Below, one piece after another: positions 7,729-17,357 of a stretch of 64,000 bases of DNA; within the stretch, counting starts at the first letter, position 1, and each line of letters opens with the position of its first letter. The stretch lies in assembly GCA_964653485.1 (NCBI GenBank), contig CAZZFF010000008.1:1-64000 (forward strand), read 5' to 3'. Under the pieces are notes generated by a model. The model saw only the letters and a program-made list of their open reading frames with translations, had not been told where the DNA came from and ran no database searches. Both the position numbers and the translations under genes were made by a program. This stretch comes from CAVQND01 sp964653485 (GTDB lineage Bacteria; Verrucomicrobiota; Verrucomicrobiia; Limisphaerales; UBA8199).

Positions 7729-8714
7729 AACCAAAACTCCTGGTCGTTGAATTGTGGGGCCTGGGGGACCTGATGATCGCGACGCCCTTTCTCCAGGCGG
7801 CCACCGACCACTACGCGGTGACGTTGCTCGCCAAACCCTATGCGCAGGACCTGCAAGCCCGCTTCTGGAGCCGGGTCAAGGTGGTCCCCTTCACCGCCCC
7901 CTGGACGGCCTTCACCCACAAGTACATGCTGTGGTCCTGGCCCTGGTGGGAAATATTCCGCCTGCGAAGGACCCTCGCGGCGGAGCGGTTCGACTTCGGG
8001 GTCACCGCGCGCTGGGACCCCAGAAACCACCTCCTATTGCTCATCGTGCGCGCCAGGGCGCGGCTCGGCTTCCCGCGCATGGGCAGCCAACTGTTCTTGA
8101 ACCGGCCCCTCGCCCGCCCGGAGCCTGGGGCGCATCAGTATGAGAAATGGCGCGTCCTGGCCCGCGCCCTGGGCTTCGAGTTGCCCCCTCGCGAAAAGCT
8201 CGCCCTGCGCCACAACCGGCCCGAGGGAGAAATCCTCATCCATACGGGCGCGGGCCAGCCGATCCGCGTCTGGCCCCTTGACCGCTACCGCGCCCTCGTG
8301 GCATGGCTTCGCCAGACCGGCCACCGCGTCCAGGTCGCCTGCGACCCCGACCAGCACGATTGGTGGCTCGACGCGGGCGAAAAGTCCGTCGCCATGCCCC
8401 GTTCTGTCGCCGAGTTGCTCGCGCTCGTGGAACGGGCCGGGGCCTTCATCGGAAACGACTCCGGCCCGGGCCACTTGGCCGCCTTCTGCGGCGTGCCCAC
8501 CTTCACCGTTTTTGGCCCGCAACTGCCCGAGTGGTTCGCCCCCCTTCACCCTGCCTCCGACTGGCTCGAAGGCAAAGCCTGCCCCTACAAACCCTGCTCC
8601 GATTATTGCCGCTTTTCCTCGCCGTGTTGCATGCTCAATTCGGGCGACGAAGAGGTGCGCCATCGCGTCGCCGCCTTCTTGAGCCGCATCCACCAGGGAA
8701 CCATACAGAAATAA
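7725..8714 (+). CDS. Glycosyltransferase family 9 (ADP-heptose:LPS heptosyltransferase-like)
   Basis: The 329-residue protein opens MKPKLLVVELWGLGDLMIAT, the GT9 signature in which a Rossmann strand is followed by G-x-GD. The C-terminal half holds ILIHTGAGQPIRVWPLDRYR and AFIGNDSGPGHLAAFCGVPT, the conserved donor-binding NDSGPxH loop. GT9 enzymes add heptose or related sugars to the lipopolysaccharide core. A Cys-rich tail (CPYKPCSDYCRFSSPCC) precedes the end, as is frequent in this family. The ATG overlaps the upstream GT2 stop, and the GH95 gene begins 9 bases downstream, so the three form one operon. Confidence 0.85.
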   Translation: MKPKLLVVELWGLGDLMIATPFLQAATDHYAVTLLAKPYAQDLQARFWSRVKVVPFTAPWTAFTHKYMLWSWPWWEIFRLRRTLAAERFDFGVTARWDPRNHLLLLIVRARARLGFPRMGSQLFLNRPLARPEPGAHQYEKWRVLARALGFELPPREKLALRHNRPEGEILIHTGAGQPIRVWPLDRYRALVAWLRQTGHRVQVACDPDQHDWWLDAGEKSVAMPRSVAELLALVERAGAFIGNDSGPGHLAAFCGVPTFTVFGPQLPEWFAPLHPASDWLEGKACPYKPCSDYCRFSSPCCMLNSGDEEVRHRVAAFLSRIHQGTIQK

Positions 8715-8723
8715 CGAAATGCC

Positions 8724-10967
8724 ATGACCGCAAAATCAAATACCAAACCGGCAGGCCCCATCGTGCTGGCGTGCGCTATCTGCGCGCTGGCCTTGCCCGC
8801 GCAGGGCGCCGGGACAGAGTCGAACCTCTGGTACGACAAGCCCGCCGCCAACTGGGAGACGCAGGCCCTGCCAATCGGCAACGGACGCCTCGGCGGCATG
8901 ATCTTCGGCGGCGTCCAGCGCGAGCAAATCCAGTTCAATGAATCCAGCCTCTGGGTCGGCGACGAGACCGACACCGGGGCGTATCAGGGGTTCGGAGACC
9001 TGTTTATCGATCTCGGAGAAGGCGCCGCTCCCACCGCCTATCGGCGCGAACTCGACCTCGCCCGGGCCGTTCACACCGTCTCCTACACCCGGGCCGGCGT
9101 GAATTACCGGCGCGAGTACTTCGCAAGCCACCCGGCCAACGTTATCGTGCTCCGCTTCACCGCGGACAAGCCGGGCGCTTACACGGGCTCCGTTCTGCTC
9201 ACGGACCTGCACAAGGGCAAGGTCGAGGCTCAAACCAACCGCCTCACCTCCACCGGGTCGCTCGCCGGCTACAAGTATGAAGACAAAGGCCCGGACTATG
9301 CCTTTGCCTTGGATTACGAGGCCCAGGTCCTCGTGCTCAACGACGGCGGCTCCGTCACGTCCTCCGATGGCCGAATCAATTTCCAAGGCGCCGACAGCCT
9401 CACCATTCTCCTCAACGCCGGCACCGATTTCGTCAACCAGCGCAGCCGCGGCTGGCGCGCCGGGCATCCGCGCGCGCGCATCGCCGCCCAACTCGATGCC
9501 GCCGCCCGCACGCCCTTCCCGGCCTTGCTCGCGGCCCATGTCGCCGACTACCAGGCGCTCTTCAATCGTGTGACGCTCCAGCTCGCCCCCTCCGCCGCCT
9601 CCCTCGAAACCGGCCGGCAGTCACCTCCCGGCGCGGAACCCCTCGCCAGCCAGTTGCCCACCGACCTGCGCCTCTTGAAATGCTCCCAGGCCGCGCGCGA
9701 CCCGGCCCTCGAGGCCCTCGTCTTCCAATACGGCCGCTACATGATGATCGCCTCCTCACGCGACGCCTTGCCGGCCAATTTGCAAGGCCTGTGGAACAAC
9801 TCCCTCAAACCCCCGTGGCGCTCCGATTATCACACGGACGTCAACGTCCAGATGAACTACTGGATGGCCGACGAAGCCAATTTGGGCGAGTGCTTCATGC
9901 CCTACGCCGCGTGGCTCAACTCCATCCGTGAAGTCCGCAAAGCGGCCACCACCCAGGCCTTCAACACCCGCGGCTGGACTATGCGCGCCGAAAACGGCAT
10001 CTTCGGAGGCTCAACCTGGGAATGGGTCGAATCCGGCAGCGCCTGGTGCATGCAGAACATCTGGGACCATTACGCCTTTACCGGCGACAAAGAATACCTC
10101 CGCACCCTCGCCTACCCCATGATGAAAGAGGTCTGCGAATTCTGGCTCGACCGCCTCAAACCCCTGCCCGACGGCGCCCTCGTCGCGCCCAACGGCTACT
10201 CCCCCGAACACGGCCCGCGCGAAGACGGCGTCTCCCATGACCAACAACTCATCTGGGACCTCTTCAACAACACCGTTCAGGCCGCCGACGCCCTCGGCAT
10301 CGACCGCCCGTTCCGCGACACCCTCGCCGCCAAGCGCGATAAACTCCTCGGCCCGAAGATCGGCAAATGGGGCCAGTTGCAGGAATGGATGGTGGACCGC
10401 GACGATCCCAAAGACACCCATCGCCACCTCTCCCACCTCGTCGCCGTCTATCCCGGACGCCAGATCACCCCGTGGACAACCCCCGAGCTAGCCAGCGCCG
10501 CGCGGGTCTCCCTCAACGCCCGCGGCGACGTCAGCACCGGCTGGAGCACCGCCTGGAAGATCAACCTCTGGGCCAGACTCCTCGACGGCGATCGCGCCTA
10601 CAAACTCATGGGCAACCTCCTCCGCCTCGTCGGCGACACCCGCGTCAACTACAGCGAGGGCGGCGGCCTCTATCCCAACCTCTTCGACGCCCACCCCCCC
10701 TTCCAGATCGATGGCAACTTCGGCTACACCGCCGGCGTCTGCGAAATGCTCCTCCAAAGTCACACCGGCCAAATCCAGCTCCTGCCGGCCCTGCCCAAGG
10801 CCTGGCCCGCGGGCAAAGTGACCGGCCTCCGCGCCCGCGGCGGCTTCACCGTCGACATCGAATGGAACGACGGCAAACTCACCCGCTACCGCATTGCCTC
10901 CCCCAGCCCTCGCGAAGTCCAGGTCCGCGTTGGCGGCGAGGTCAAGACCATCATGGCCGAACATTAA
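8724..10967 (+). CDS. Glycoside hydrolase family 95 (alpha-L-fucosidase type)
   Basis: A 747-residue exported enzyme. The signal peptide (VLACAICALALPAQGA) is followed by LWYDKPAANWETQALPIGNG and RLGGMIFGGV, diagnostic of GH95. The residues that form the inverting active site are present: NVQMNYW (Asn at ~374 and ~378), LQEWM (Glu ~554, general acid) and IDGNFG (Asp ~663). GH95 enzymes hydrolyse terminal alpha-1,2-fucosides or alpha-L-galactosides. Length is near the family norm. Its place behind two glycosyltransferases is unusual and might be incidental co-transcription. Periplasmic or surface location is inferred from the signal peptide. Confidence 0.9.
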   Translation: MTAKSNTKPAGPIVLACAICALALPAQGAGTESNLWYDKPAANWETQALPIGNGRLGGMIFGGVQREQIQFNESSLWVGDETDTGAYQGFGDLFIDLGEGAAPTAYRRELDLARAVHTVSYTRAGVNYRREYFASHPANVIVLRFTADKPGAYTGSVLLTDLHKGKVEAQTNRLTSTGSLAGYKYEDKGPDYAFALDYEAQVLVLNDGGSVTSSDGRINFQGADSLTILLNAGTDFVNQRSRGWRAGHPRARIAAQLDAAARTPFPALLAAHVADYQALFNRVTLQLAPSAASLETGRQSPPGAEPLASQLPTDLRLLKCSQAARDPALEALVFQYGRYMMIASSRDALPANLQGLWNNSLKPPWRSDYHTDVNVQMNYWMADEANLGECFMPYAAWLNSIREVRKAATTQAFNTRGWTMRAENGIFGGSTWEWVESGSAWCMQNIWDHYAFTGDKEYLRTLAYPMMKEVCEFWLDRLKPLPDGALVAPNGYSPEHGPREDGVSHDQQLIWDLFNNTVQAADALGIDRPFRDTLAAKRDKLLGPKIGKWGQLQEWMVDRDDPKDTHRHLSHLVAVYPGRQITPWTTPELASAARVSLNARGDVSTGWSTAWKINLWARLLDGDRAYKLMGNLLRLVGDTRVNYSEGGGLYPNLFDAHPPFQIDGNFGYTAGVCEMLLQSHTGQIQLLPALPKAWPAGKVTGLRARGGFTVDIEWNDGKLTRYRIASPSPREVQVRVGGEVKTIMAEH

Positions 10968-11051
10968 CCAATTCTCGATTTTCAATTCTCAATTCCCGAT
11001 CAGCCTCTTCCAAACGCTTCCCTCCCGGAAGAATCCAAGAACCGCCGCTCC

Positions 11052-12176
11052 TCACCCCTCGGGTGTGCCGGGGAACATCGCCTCGGTCGGGAGCGTCTGC
11101 GGGCCGTCTTCCGTGCAGAGCGCGTAGCTCGACCGCTCCTTGCCGGCGAACTCGTAAAGGGACACCACGGCGTGTTCGCCCTTGGTGTTCAGCGCGTAAT
11201 AAACCACGCCAAAGTTGGGCTTGCCTCGCGCGTTGAGCAGGCGCTTCTCGACCGTGTTGGCCACCACCCGCTCCAGCGCCGCCATGCAGGCGTCCTTCGG
11301 GGACTTTCCCTGGCGCATCGCTTCGACCACCAGGAACGAACCCAGCGAAAACAGGTTCGCCTCGCCCCGCCCCGTCGAGCCGGCCGCGCCGATTTCCCCA
11401 TCCACATACAGCCCCGCCCCCAGGATCGGCGAATCCCCAACCCGTCCGGGAATCTTCCATGCCAGCCCGCTCGTGGTGGTGACCCCGGCCACCTCCCCTT
11501 TGGCGTTGATCCCGTTGCAATTGATGGTGCCGTAGAAATGAGCCGGGTCGATCAACCCCTCCGCCATCATGGCCAGCGCCGCCCGGCGCCTCCCCGCCGC
11601 GCGCTCCTTCGGCCCCGGATAATGCTCCCCGTCCGTCCGCCGCTTCCACTCCAGCCAGAGCCGGCGTGACTTTTCCGTGTTCAAGTCCCTCTCGATCTTG
11701 AACCCCATGTTCCGCGCGAACCGTTGCGCGTCTTTGCCGACCAGCAGGTGGTTGTCGGTCTCCTCCATCACCTTCACGGCCACCAACGACGGCGTGCGCA
11801 CTCCCTCCAGGCACCCAACCGCCCCGGCGCGCTTCCGAGGACCATGCATCACCGAGGCATCCAGTTGGACCACCCCGTCCGCGTTGGGCAACCCCCCGTA
11901 CCCCACGCTCGTGTCCTCCGGGTCCAACTCCACGATGTTCACCCCCGCGACCACCGCATCCAGCACGTCCGCGCCCGCCGTCAGCATCCGGTAAGCCTTC
12001 GCCACACACGTCAACCCCTCCGCGTCCCGCGACTTATTCCCGTTCGCCGCCGACATTACCAGCGGCCGCGGACCCCGCCTCACCACTGCCGGAGCCTGGG
12101 CCAAAAGCGATGGACCGGCCAGCGCGCCCAAGCCGGCGGCGGCCACAAATTCACGGCGGCTAATCTGTGTGTGCAT
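11052..12176 (-). CDS. Tat-exported Ntn-hydrolase: isoaspartyl peptidase / glycosylasparaginase family
   Basis: Start at 12176: MHTQISRREFVAAAGLGALA is a twin-arginine signal (SRREF). The family's autocatalytic site is visible as HFYGTINCNG, with Thr217 the expected nucleophile. TTTSG (~232-236) and GRVGDSPILGAG follow and bind substrate. The residue before the nucleophile is Gly, as in plant-type asparaginases and isoaspartyl peptidases, whereas glycosylasparaginases have Asp. The substrate (beta-aspartyl peptides, asparagine or GlcNAc-Asn) cannot be fixed from sequence. Gene is 374 residues, converges with the GH95 gene, and is separated from it by ~85 bp of A/T-rich sequence without a clear terminator. 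Confidence 0.8.
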   Translation of the reverse strand: MHTQISRREFVAAAGLGALAGPSLLAQAPAVVRRGPRPLVMSAANGNKSRDAEGLTCVAKAYRMLTAGADVLDAVVAGVNIVELDPEDTSVGYGGLPNADGVVQLDASVMHGPRKRAGAVGCLEGVRTPSLVAVKVMEETDNHLLVGKDAQRFARNMGFKIERDLNTEKSRRLWLEWKRRTDGEHYPGPKERAAGRRRAALAMMAEGLIDPAHFYGTINCNGINAKGEVAGVTTTSGLAWKIPGRVGDSPILGAGLYVDGEIGAAGSTGRGEANLFSLGSFLVVEAMRQGKSPKDACMAALERVVANTVEKRLLNARGKPNFGVVYYALNTKGEHAVVSLYEFAGKERSSYALCTEDGPQTLPTEAMFPGTPEG

Positions 12177-12332
12177 ATTAACGCCAAACTTGCACCCCCT
12201 CCGCCCCAAAGGCAAGCCCTTCGGACCCCTCACAAAACGGCGAAGCGCCGCTGCCCGGCTTCGCGCCGCAACGGAACAAGACATTCTCTTTTACTCTCTG
12301 GACCCCGGGATTGCTGATGAAAGTCGCTCTTC

Positions 12333-13157
12333 TCACAGCGGCAAGTCGCGGCGTTGCCAAACCACGCCGCCGATCACGGATGCGGCCAGGATGACCAGCA
12401 CCAACACGCCCATGTTCTCCACGGGCCACCCCCGGGCCAGCTTGGGCCCGCTGGAGTAGTAGAACAAGGTCGCCGGCTTTAGGAAGCCGAGGCGGGGCCA
12501 CCATTGGCTCACGATCCAGGCGAAATAGTCCAATACCAGCACGGCGACTGTGACCCCCACCGCCCGGCTGCGACCAGCGAGCACCCCGGCGGCCAACAGC
12601 GCGATGGCCCCCGCCGCCCCGGCCACCAAGCCGCCGTTCACGGCAATGCGGAAGAAGAGATCCAGCGGAACCGGCTGGCCGAAATCGTAGAGCCGGGTGG
12701 CCGCAACCGTCCCGAGGAACATCACCAGTACCAGGGCGAACATGCCCGCCATGGTCAACGTGCCGGCACAAACATAAACCTGCGTCTTTGTCGCGGGCCG
12801 GCTGAGGATCAACTCCATGGCCCCGCTCTGCACCTCCCCCGTAAGCAGCGTGGTGGGAGCGCCCACGGCAAAGAGCAAAAAGAGAAACAACACCAGGGGG
12901 TGTTGGTAGCCGATCAGAATCAGTCCAGGGACATTTCCCGCCTGCAGCATCTCGCCACCCAGCGCCGTCTTGATGAACGGCGGCAGCACATCGAGGAACT
13001 TGAGAAAAGTCTGGACACTCGCATTGTCATGCACGATCGCGCACACCGCGATTTGCACCAGGAAGACGACCAACCCGATGAACCCCCACATCGGCAGGAG
13101 GCGCCCGGCCCAAAAACCGAGCAGTGCGAAGGGGAAAGGAACGCGATGGGGCTTCAT
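12333..13157 (-). CDS. ABC-2 type transporter permease
   Basis: The ATG at 13157 overlaps the stop of the ATPase gene (13154-13157), fixing the start; the frame is open further upstream but only across the ATPase gene. The 274 residues contain about six hydrophobic segments, e.g. LLPMWGFIGLVVFLVQIAVC, VLFLFLLFAVGAPTTLL and MAGMFALVLVMFLGTVAATR. The phrase VGAPTTLLTGEVQSGAMELILSRP is typical of ABC-2 permeases with their cytoplasmic coupling helix before TM3. Together with the ATPase it should form a homodimeric exporter. The substrate is unknown. Confidence 0.8.
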   Translation of the reverse strand: MKPHRVPFPFALLGFWAGRLLPMWGFIGLVVFLVQIAVCAIVHDNASVQTFLKFLDVLPPFIKTALGGEMLQAGNVPGLILIGYQHPLVLFLFLLFAVGAPTTLLTGEVQSGAMELILSRPATKTQVYVCAGTLTMAGMFALVLVMFLGTVAATRLYDFGQPVPLDLFFRIAVNGGLVAGAAGAIALLAAGVLAGRSRAVGVTVAVLVLDYFAWIVSQWWPRLGFLKPATLFYYSSGPKLARGWPVENMGVLVLVILAASVIGGVVWQRRDLPL

Positions 13158-14098
13158 GAGTCTGCCCGGGAAGTCGAATCGGCTTCGACCGCCGGCCCCG
13201 CGCCCGGCCCCGCTTTGTAATACTCGATGAATGCCTCCTCGAGTGAAGTCTGGGGAGTGGCGATGCGCTCCACAGGATATTGCGCGACCCATCGGAGAAC
13301 GGCCCCGCAGGCGCCTTGGTAGGCCAAGTCGAGCAGGCCGGGCCGTTGCTCGATCACGCGGACGCCCGGCAACCGGCCAAGCGGCACCGGCGGCTCGATC
13401 GCGCCTCCCACGAACCAGACCTTCAGGCGGTGTTCGCTGCCCTGGACGATCCTCGAGACCGGCGCCATCTCGACCAGGCGTCCGGCGCGCACAATGGCAA
13501 CCCGCTCGCAGACGGCCGCGACTTCGCTCAAGTCGTGCGAGGAGAGCAACACCGTGGCCCCTTCGCGGGCGGCCTCCCGTATCAGGTCCAGCACCGTCTG
13601 CCGGACTAACGGGTCGAGACCGCTGGTCGGTTCGTCGAGGATGAGCAGTTCGGGTTGCTGTTGAAAGGCGTAAACCACGGCGGCCTTCTGCCGGTTGCCC
13701 TTAGAGAGTTCACCCACAGCACGGTCCAGGTTCAGCTCCAATCGCTCGGCCAATTGACGGCGCCGCTCCTCCGCGCCGTCGCCCGCGCCCAGCGAAGCCA
13801 GGACCCGCAAGGAGCGGCGCGCGCAAAATCCCGGCCAAAGGCGAAACTCCCCCGGCAGGTAGCCAATACGATCGTGCTGCGTTGCCCGCCCGGCCACCAC
13901 CGGCTCTCCCAGGACAAGAACCTCGCCGCCCTCCGGCCGAATCAGGCCCATGATGCACCGCAGAGTCGTGGTCTTGCCGGCGCCGTTAGGCCCCAGGTAA
14001 CCGAAGATTTCACCCCGTTCGAGGGTAAAACTCACCCCTTCGATCCCGCGGACCGGACCGTACCACTTCGTGAGGGACCGCACTTCGAGGGTTGCCAT
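13154..14098 (-). CDS. ABC transporter ATP-binding protein
   Basis: A 314-residue ATPase. Walker A is GPNGAGKTT (~34-42), the signature motif is LSKGN (close to LSxGQ, as in the Ccm/Nod-type exporters), Walker B is LLILDEPTSGLD, and the H-loop is SSHDLSE. The ~90-residue C-terminal extension after the nucleotide-binding domain (HRLKVWFVGGAIEPPVPLGR) is typical of ABC-2 exporters of the NatA/CcmA type. It is encoded immediately before, and overlaps, its permease. The Arg/Ser-rich C-terminal tail is not conserved-looking. Confidence 0.9.
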   Translation of the reverse strand: MATLEVRSLTKWYGPVRGIEGVSFTLERGEIFGYLGPNGAGKTTTLRCIMGLIRPEGGEVLVLGEPVVAGRATQHDRIGYLPGEFRLWPGFCARRSLRVLASLGAGDGAEERRRQLAERLELNLDRAVGELSKGNRQKAAVVYAFQQQPELLILDEPTSGLDPLVRQTVLDLIREAAREGATVLLSSHDLSEVAAVCERVAIVRAGRLVEMAPVSRIVQGSEHRLKVWFVGGAIEPPVPLGRLPGVRVIEQRPGLLDLAYQGACGAVLRWVAQYPVERIATPQTSLEEAFIEYYKAGPGAGPAVEADSTSRADS

Positions 14099-14223
14099 GT
14101 CTTGATATTGGCGGACTCTTGCTTTTGCCAGGTCATCCTATCCAGCGCAGCCGTCGAACACAAGCCTCGGTGCCGCGCCAGAGGCCTCCGTCCAGGAGCG
14201 GGATGACACTCTGCTCCCGCGCC

Positions 14224-15351
14224 TCACTTGTCCACGCCGGCAAACCGGTGAGTCGGAGTCGGTTTGCCCGGACGGAAGTGCTCCAGGTGGTCCAAGGTGG
14301 TGCGCAAGGTGGAGAACGTCCGGGCGGTCGCGTCAAGCGCATCCCTGACAGCGGCTCCGAGCACATCGGGAGCCGCTTCGGCCCTGAGGTTGATGATCAA
14401 TTGCCCGCTTCCGACGGGCTCATCGAGGGTGAAGGCAAGCTCCGGCACGAAATCGTTGCGCACGAGGTTGACCACGCCAATCTCGCCAAGGCCGGCATCG
14501 GGGCTGAGCGTCATCTTCAAATGGGCCACCTCCGCCCCTCGAAGGCGTTTCTGGATGTCCCGGGCCAGCTCGCTGAGGAATTTGTCGGCGTCGAAGGCCT
14601 TCTCCGCCGCAAGCTGCACCGTGCAGTTGAGCCAGCCGAGCAGGGCCTCGCCTTCGGCATAAACCTGGTAATCGACCTCCATCGCTGTCCGCGCCACCTG
14701 CTCCGAGCTGGTGATCCGGGCAAACCACCCATCCAGGTTCGCGCCATTGCGGGCGGAGACGGCGAGAATCTCCTTGCCGGGAAACCGCGCGGCGATGGCT
14801 TGCCGCAAAGAGTCCAGCCGCCCCTCATCCACCAGGTCGCTCTTGCTGATGACGGCCAGGTCGGCCTCCTCGATCTGCTTGAGATAAATGTAGAGCACCT
14901 TTCGGGAGAAGCTGCCCCCCTGCTCAAGGCCGAACACGCGCAGGCCGCGAACCGGGTCCACCAGGACGCTGACCGGCGCCACGGTGAAATTGTCGCCGTA
15001 GAGCCGCCGCAGAGGATAGGTCACCGTGGCCGCCAGGTCCGTGCAACTGCCCACCGGCTCGGCGATGAAAACATCCGGGCGGCTTCGCTCGGTCAGCTTG
15101 GCGGCGGCATCCACCAATGAATTGAACCGGCAGCAGAAGCAGCCGCCGGGAATTTCCTCCGTCGCGAATCCCTGTGCCCGGAGCATGGCGGTGTCCACCA
15201 GGTTCCGCCCCTGGTCGTTGGTGATGAGACCCACGCGCAGGCCCCGGCCGGCCAGCCGTTGCGCCAACTTGCCCAGGGCCGTGGTCTTCCCGGCGCCGAG
15301 AAAGCCGCCGATCATGATGTAGCGCGCCTTCGGCTTTGCTTCCGCACTCAT
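14224..15351 (-). CDS. G3E-family GTPase (CobW/COG0523 metallochaperone type)
   Basis: Start at 15351 overlaps the upstream gene's stop by four bases. The protein (375 aa) has G1 GGFLGAGKTT, a metal-binding IPGGCFCC motif (the CxCC of COG0523), EPVGS as the switch-II region and SKSD as a variant of NKxD. Family members use GTP hydrolysis to load a metal (Co, Zn, Fe or Ni) into a client protein. The C-terminal ~170 residues (EVDYQVYAEGEALLGWLNCT ...) do not resemble the classical CobW C-terminal domain and may bind the client. The obvious candidate client is the 662-residue protein translated just before it. Confidence 0.85.
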   Translation of the reverse strand: MSAEAKPKARYIMIGGFLGAGKTTALGKLAQRLAGRGLRVGLITNDQGRNLVDTAMLRAQGFATEEIPGGCFCCRFNSLVDAAAKLTERSRPDVFIAEPVGSCTDLAATVTYPLRRLYGDNFTVAPVSVLVDPVRGLRVFGLEQGGSFSRKVLYIYLKQIEEADLAVISKSDLVDEGRLDSLRQAIAARFPGKEILAVSARNGANLDGWFARITSSEQVARTAMEVDYQVYAEGEALLGWLNCTVQLAAEKAFDADKFLSELARDIQKRLRGAEVAHLKMTLSPDAGLGEIGVVNLVRNDFVPELAFTLDEPVGSGQLIINLRAEAAPDVLGAAVRDALDATARTFSTLRTTLDHLEHFRPGKPTPTHRFAGVDK

Positions 15352-17336
15352 TGCGACTCCGGTTTTCGGGTCAGAACCCAGATGTGGTTGCGAATGGCTT
15401 GCACCAGCAAGTCCGCGTCGGTCTGGTCCAGGCGGCGAAGGACTTTCTCCCACCTGTAGGCGAAGCTGCCGGCGGGGTCGTATTTGCAATGTTTGAACAG
15501 CGTGTCGAAGGCGCGACGGCGTTTGCGATAATCTTCCTGGATGTGAAGGAACCGCTCGCGAAATCCCGCGAGGTAGGCGGTCGCGAATCGGGCGCCGTTG
15601 GACAGCAGTTTGGCGCGGGTGTTCACGGGCCGGGCGTAATGTTCGGCAAAGGTGTCCAAGGGACGGGCGTATTCGCCGAAAGCGCCGCTGTGGTCGCTTA
15701 CAAGCAGTTCCGCCGGCAGCCCATCCTCGCCTTCGCGGATGACCTCGTCGCCATCGTCGAACACGGGCCAGGTCCCCTCGTAGAGCGCGCGCCCCACAAT
15801 GATGCTCGGCGCGGCGGCCCTGCCGAGGAGGCTGGCAAGCCTCAGGGCGTAGTCGGCCCGCACCAGTTTCTCCATGGGCACTTTGTCGCTGGCAATGCCT
15901 CCCAGGTAGTCGCGCTCGAAGTAGGTCGTACGAATGAGCTGGCCCCGATACCCTGCGGCGCGGCCCTTGTAAATCTCGCTCACGCGCCGCATGATGACGT
16001 GGGAGAGAAGGTTCATGCCCAACTGGCTGCAGCCCAGCCTTCGATCCAGCCAGTAATCGATATAATCCTCGCTCTCCTCGATGGATTGAAGCAGTTCCTT
16101 GCCCTCGTCCAAATGCTCCCACACGCCCCACTTGAGCAGGCGCATGAACCGCTTGACAGGCTGGTGCTCGCTCCGGGACCGCAGCTCGGCAAGGTACACC
16201 CCGCGCCGGCCCACTTTTTGCGGCCGTCCCTTCGAGAGTGATTCCGGGAGCCGGCCCAGATTGATGTACTCGATGTCTCCGTATTCCCGGATGAGGTTGA
16301 AGATGATGCCTTTGGCGCGCGGGTCCAGGAGCTTCTGGAGCGCCGGATCCTCGGGGTGGTTGGCGGCCTCGTCCAGAAGCGGGTCCAGGAGAAACTCACC
16401 CTCCTCGAAGCGGCCGCCAGGCAGCCAATCGACGTGCAGATAGAATTCGGGACTCAGCCCGCCCAGTATCTGGTCCGTTTGGGTCTCGCTGCCGTCCAGA
16501 AACAGGGTCCCTATCATCCGGTGGCACCACGCATCGTTGGTCGGATCATCGCGCCGGAAGGCCTCATGCACGGCGGAAACGAAATGTTGCTTGAGCCCCT
16601 CGTATTTCTCGCGCAATTCGCCGGCGGCGAGTTGGCGGAACGCGACCCCGGCAAAGAGGGCCGGGCCGCAATGCCGCAAATCGGCGGCGAAGAAGTCGAG
16701 TTCCGGACGGCCAAGATGGTTGCGGCGAATGGAGTAGTCGGCGATTTCCTGAAGCTGCCTGGCCAGCGCTGCGTCATCAAGTGTGCCCAGGTTCACAAAT
16801 TCCTGGCACGTCAGCCAACGGGTGCCCGTGAGCCGGTTGTAGTAATAGACGGGAAGCTCCTGAATCGCCACCTTGGAACTGAAGATCAGCTTGGCTTTCT
16901 CCTCCTTGGTTGTCGGGATTGCACTGAGCCTCCAACACTCCCCCCGCCGCTTGATCGCCTCGCGCACACGCCGGTCCGAGACCGAAAGGAACACAATCCG
17001 CAGCTTGGAAACCAGCTCCTGCAACAACTCATCGCCCGCGAACGCCAAATCCATCCGCTCGGGATTCGGGCGGATGAGGATGTGGGCGTCCTCGAAGATC
17101 AGGTCCACGGAATTGCGGCAAATCCTCTCCTCCTCCTCCAGCGTAAGCGGGCCTTCCTTCCCTCCGGCGCGCCGGCTGTTGAGTGACTCTATGAAAGCCG
17201 ACCGCTGCCAGGCATGGACGCCCGGCGGCAGCGTGTAAAGCGCCTTGTGGTCCAGGAAGAGAGTCCCAATCCGCGTCTTCTGCCGGCCCTGCTCGTCCCG
17301 CTCGAACGGATGGGGGCCAATGAGTTCCAAGTCCAT
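15348..17336 (-). CDS. Large conserved-looking protein of unknown function, coupled to G3E GTPase
   Basis: A 662-residue soluble protein beginning MDLELIGPHPFERDEQGRQK. There is no signal peptide and no obvious transmembrane segment. Codon use and composition match neighbouring genes. I recognise no family. Potential metal ligands are scattered: IGPHPF near the start, RHCGPALF, AWCHRMIGTLFLDG and FKHCKYD. A strongly aromatic central part (EFYLHVDWLPGGRFEEGEFL) and the C-terminal AIRNHIWVLTRKPESQ look structured. It lies 21 bp after the nitroreductase gene and overlaps the GTPase start (ATGA at 15348-15351). I infer a cytoplasmic enzyme whose cofactor or metal is handled by the GTPase; this is only context. 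Confidence 0.7.
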   Translation of the reverse strand: MDLELIGPHPFERDEQGRQKTRIGTLFLDHKALYTLPPGVHAWQRSAFIESLNSRRAGGKEGPLTLEEEERICRNSVDLIFEDAHILIRPNPERMDLAFAGDELLQELVSKLRIVFLSVSDRRVREAIKRRGECWRLSAIPTTKEEKAKLIFSSKVAIQELPVYYYNRLTGTRWLTCQEFVNLGTLDDAALARQLQEIADYSIRRNHLGRPELDFFAADLRHCGPALFAGVAFRQLAAGELREKYEGLKQHFVSAVHEAFRRDDPTNDAWCHRMIGTLFLDGSETQTDQILGGLSPEFYLHVDWLPGGRFEEGEFLLDPLLDEAANHPEDPALQKLLDPRAKGIIFNLIREYGDIEYINLGRLPESLSKGRPQKVGRRGVYLAELRSRSEHQPVKRFMRLLKWGVWEHLDEGKELLQSIEESEDYIDYWLDRRLGCSQLGMNLLSHVIMRRVSEIYKGRAAGYRGQLIRTTYFERDYLGGIASDKVPMEKLVRADYALRLASLLGRAAAPSIIVGRALYEGTWPVFDDGDEVIREGEDGLPAELLVSDHSGAFGEYARPLDTFAEHYARPVNTRAKLLSNGARFATAYLAGFRERFLHIQEDYRKRRRAFDTLFKHCKYDPAGSFAYRWEKVLRRLDQTDADLLVQAIRNHIWVLTRKPESQ

Positions 17337-17357
17337 AGTTGCCTCTCAGTTGGAATC

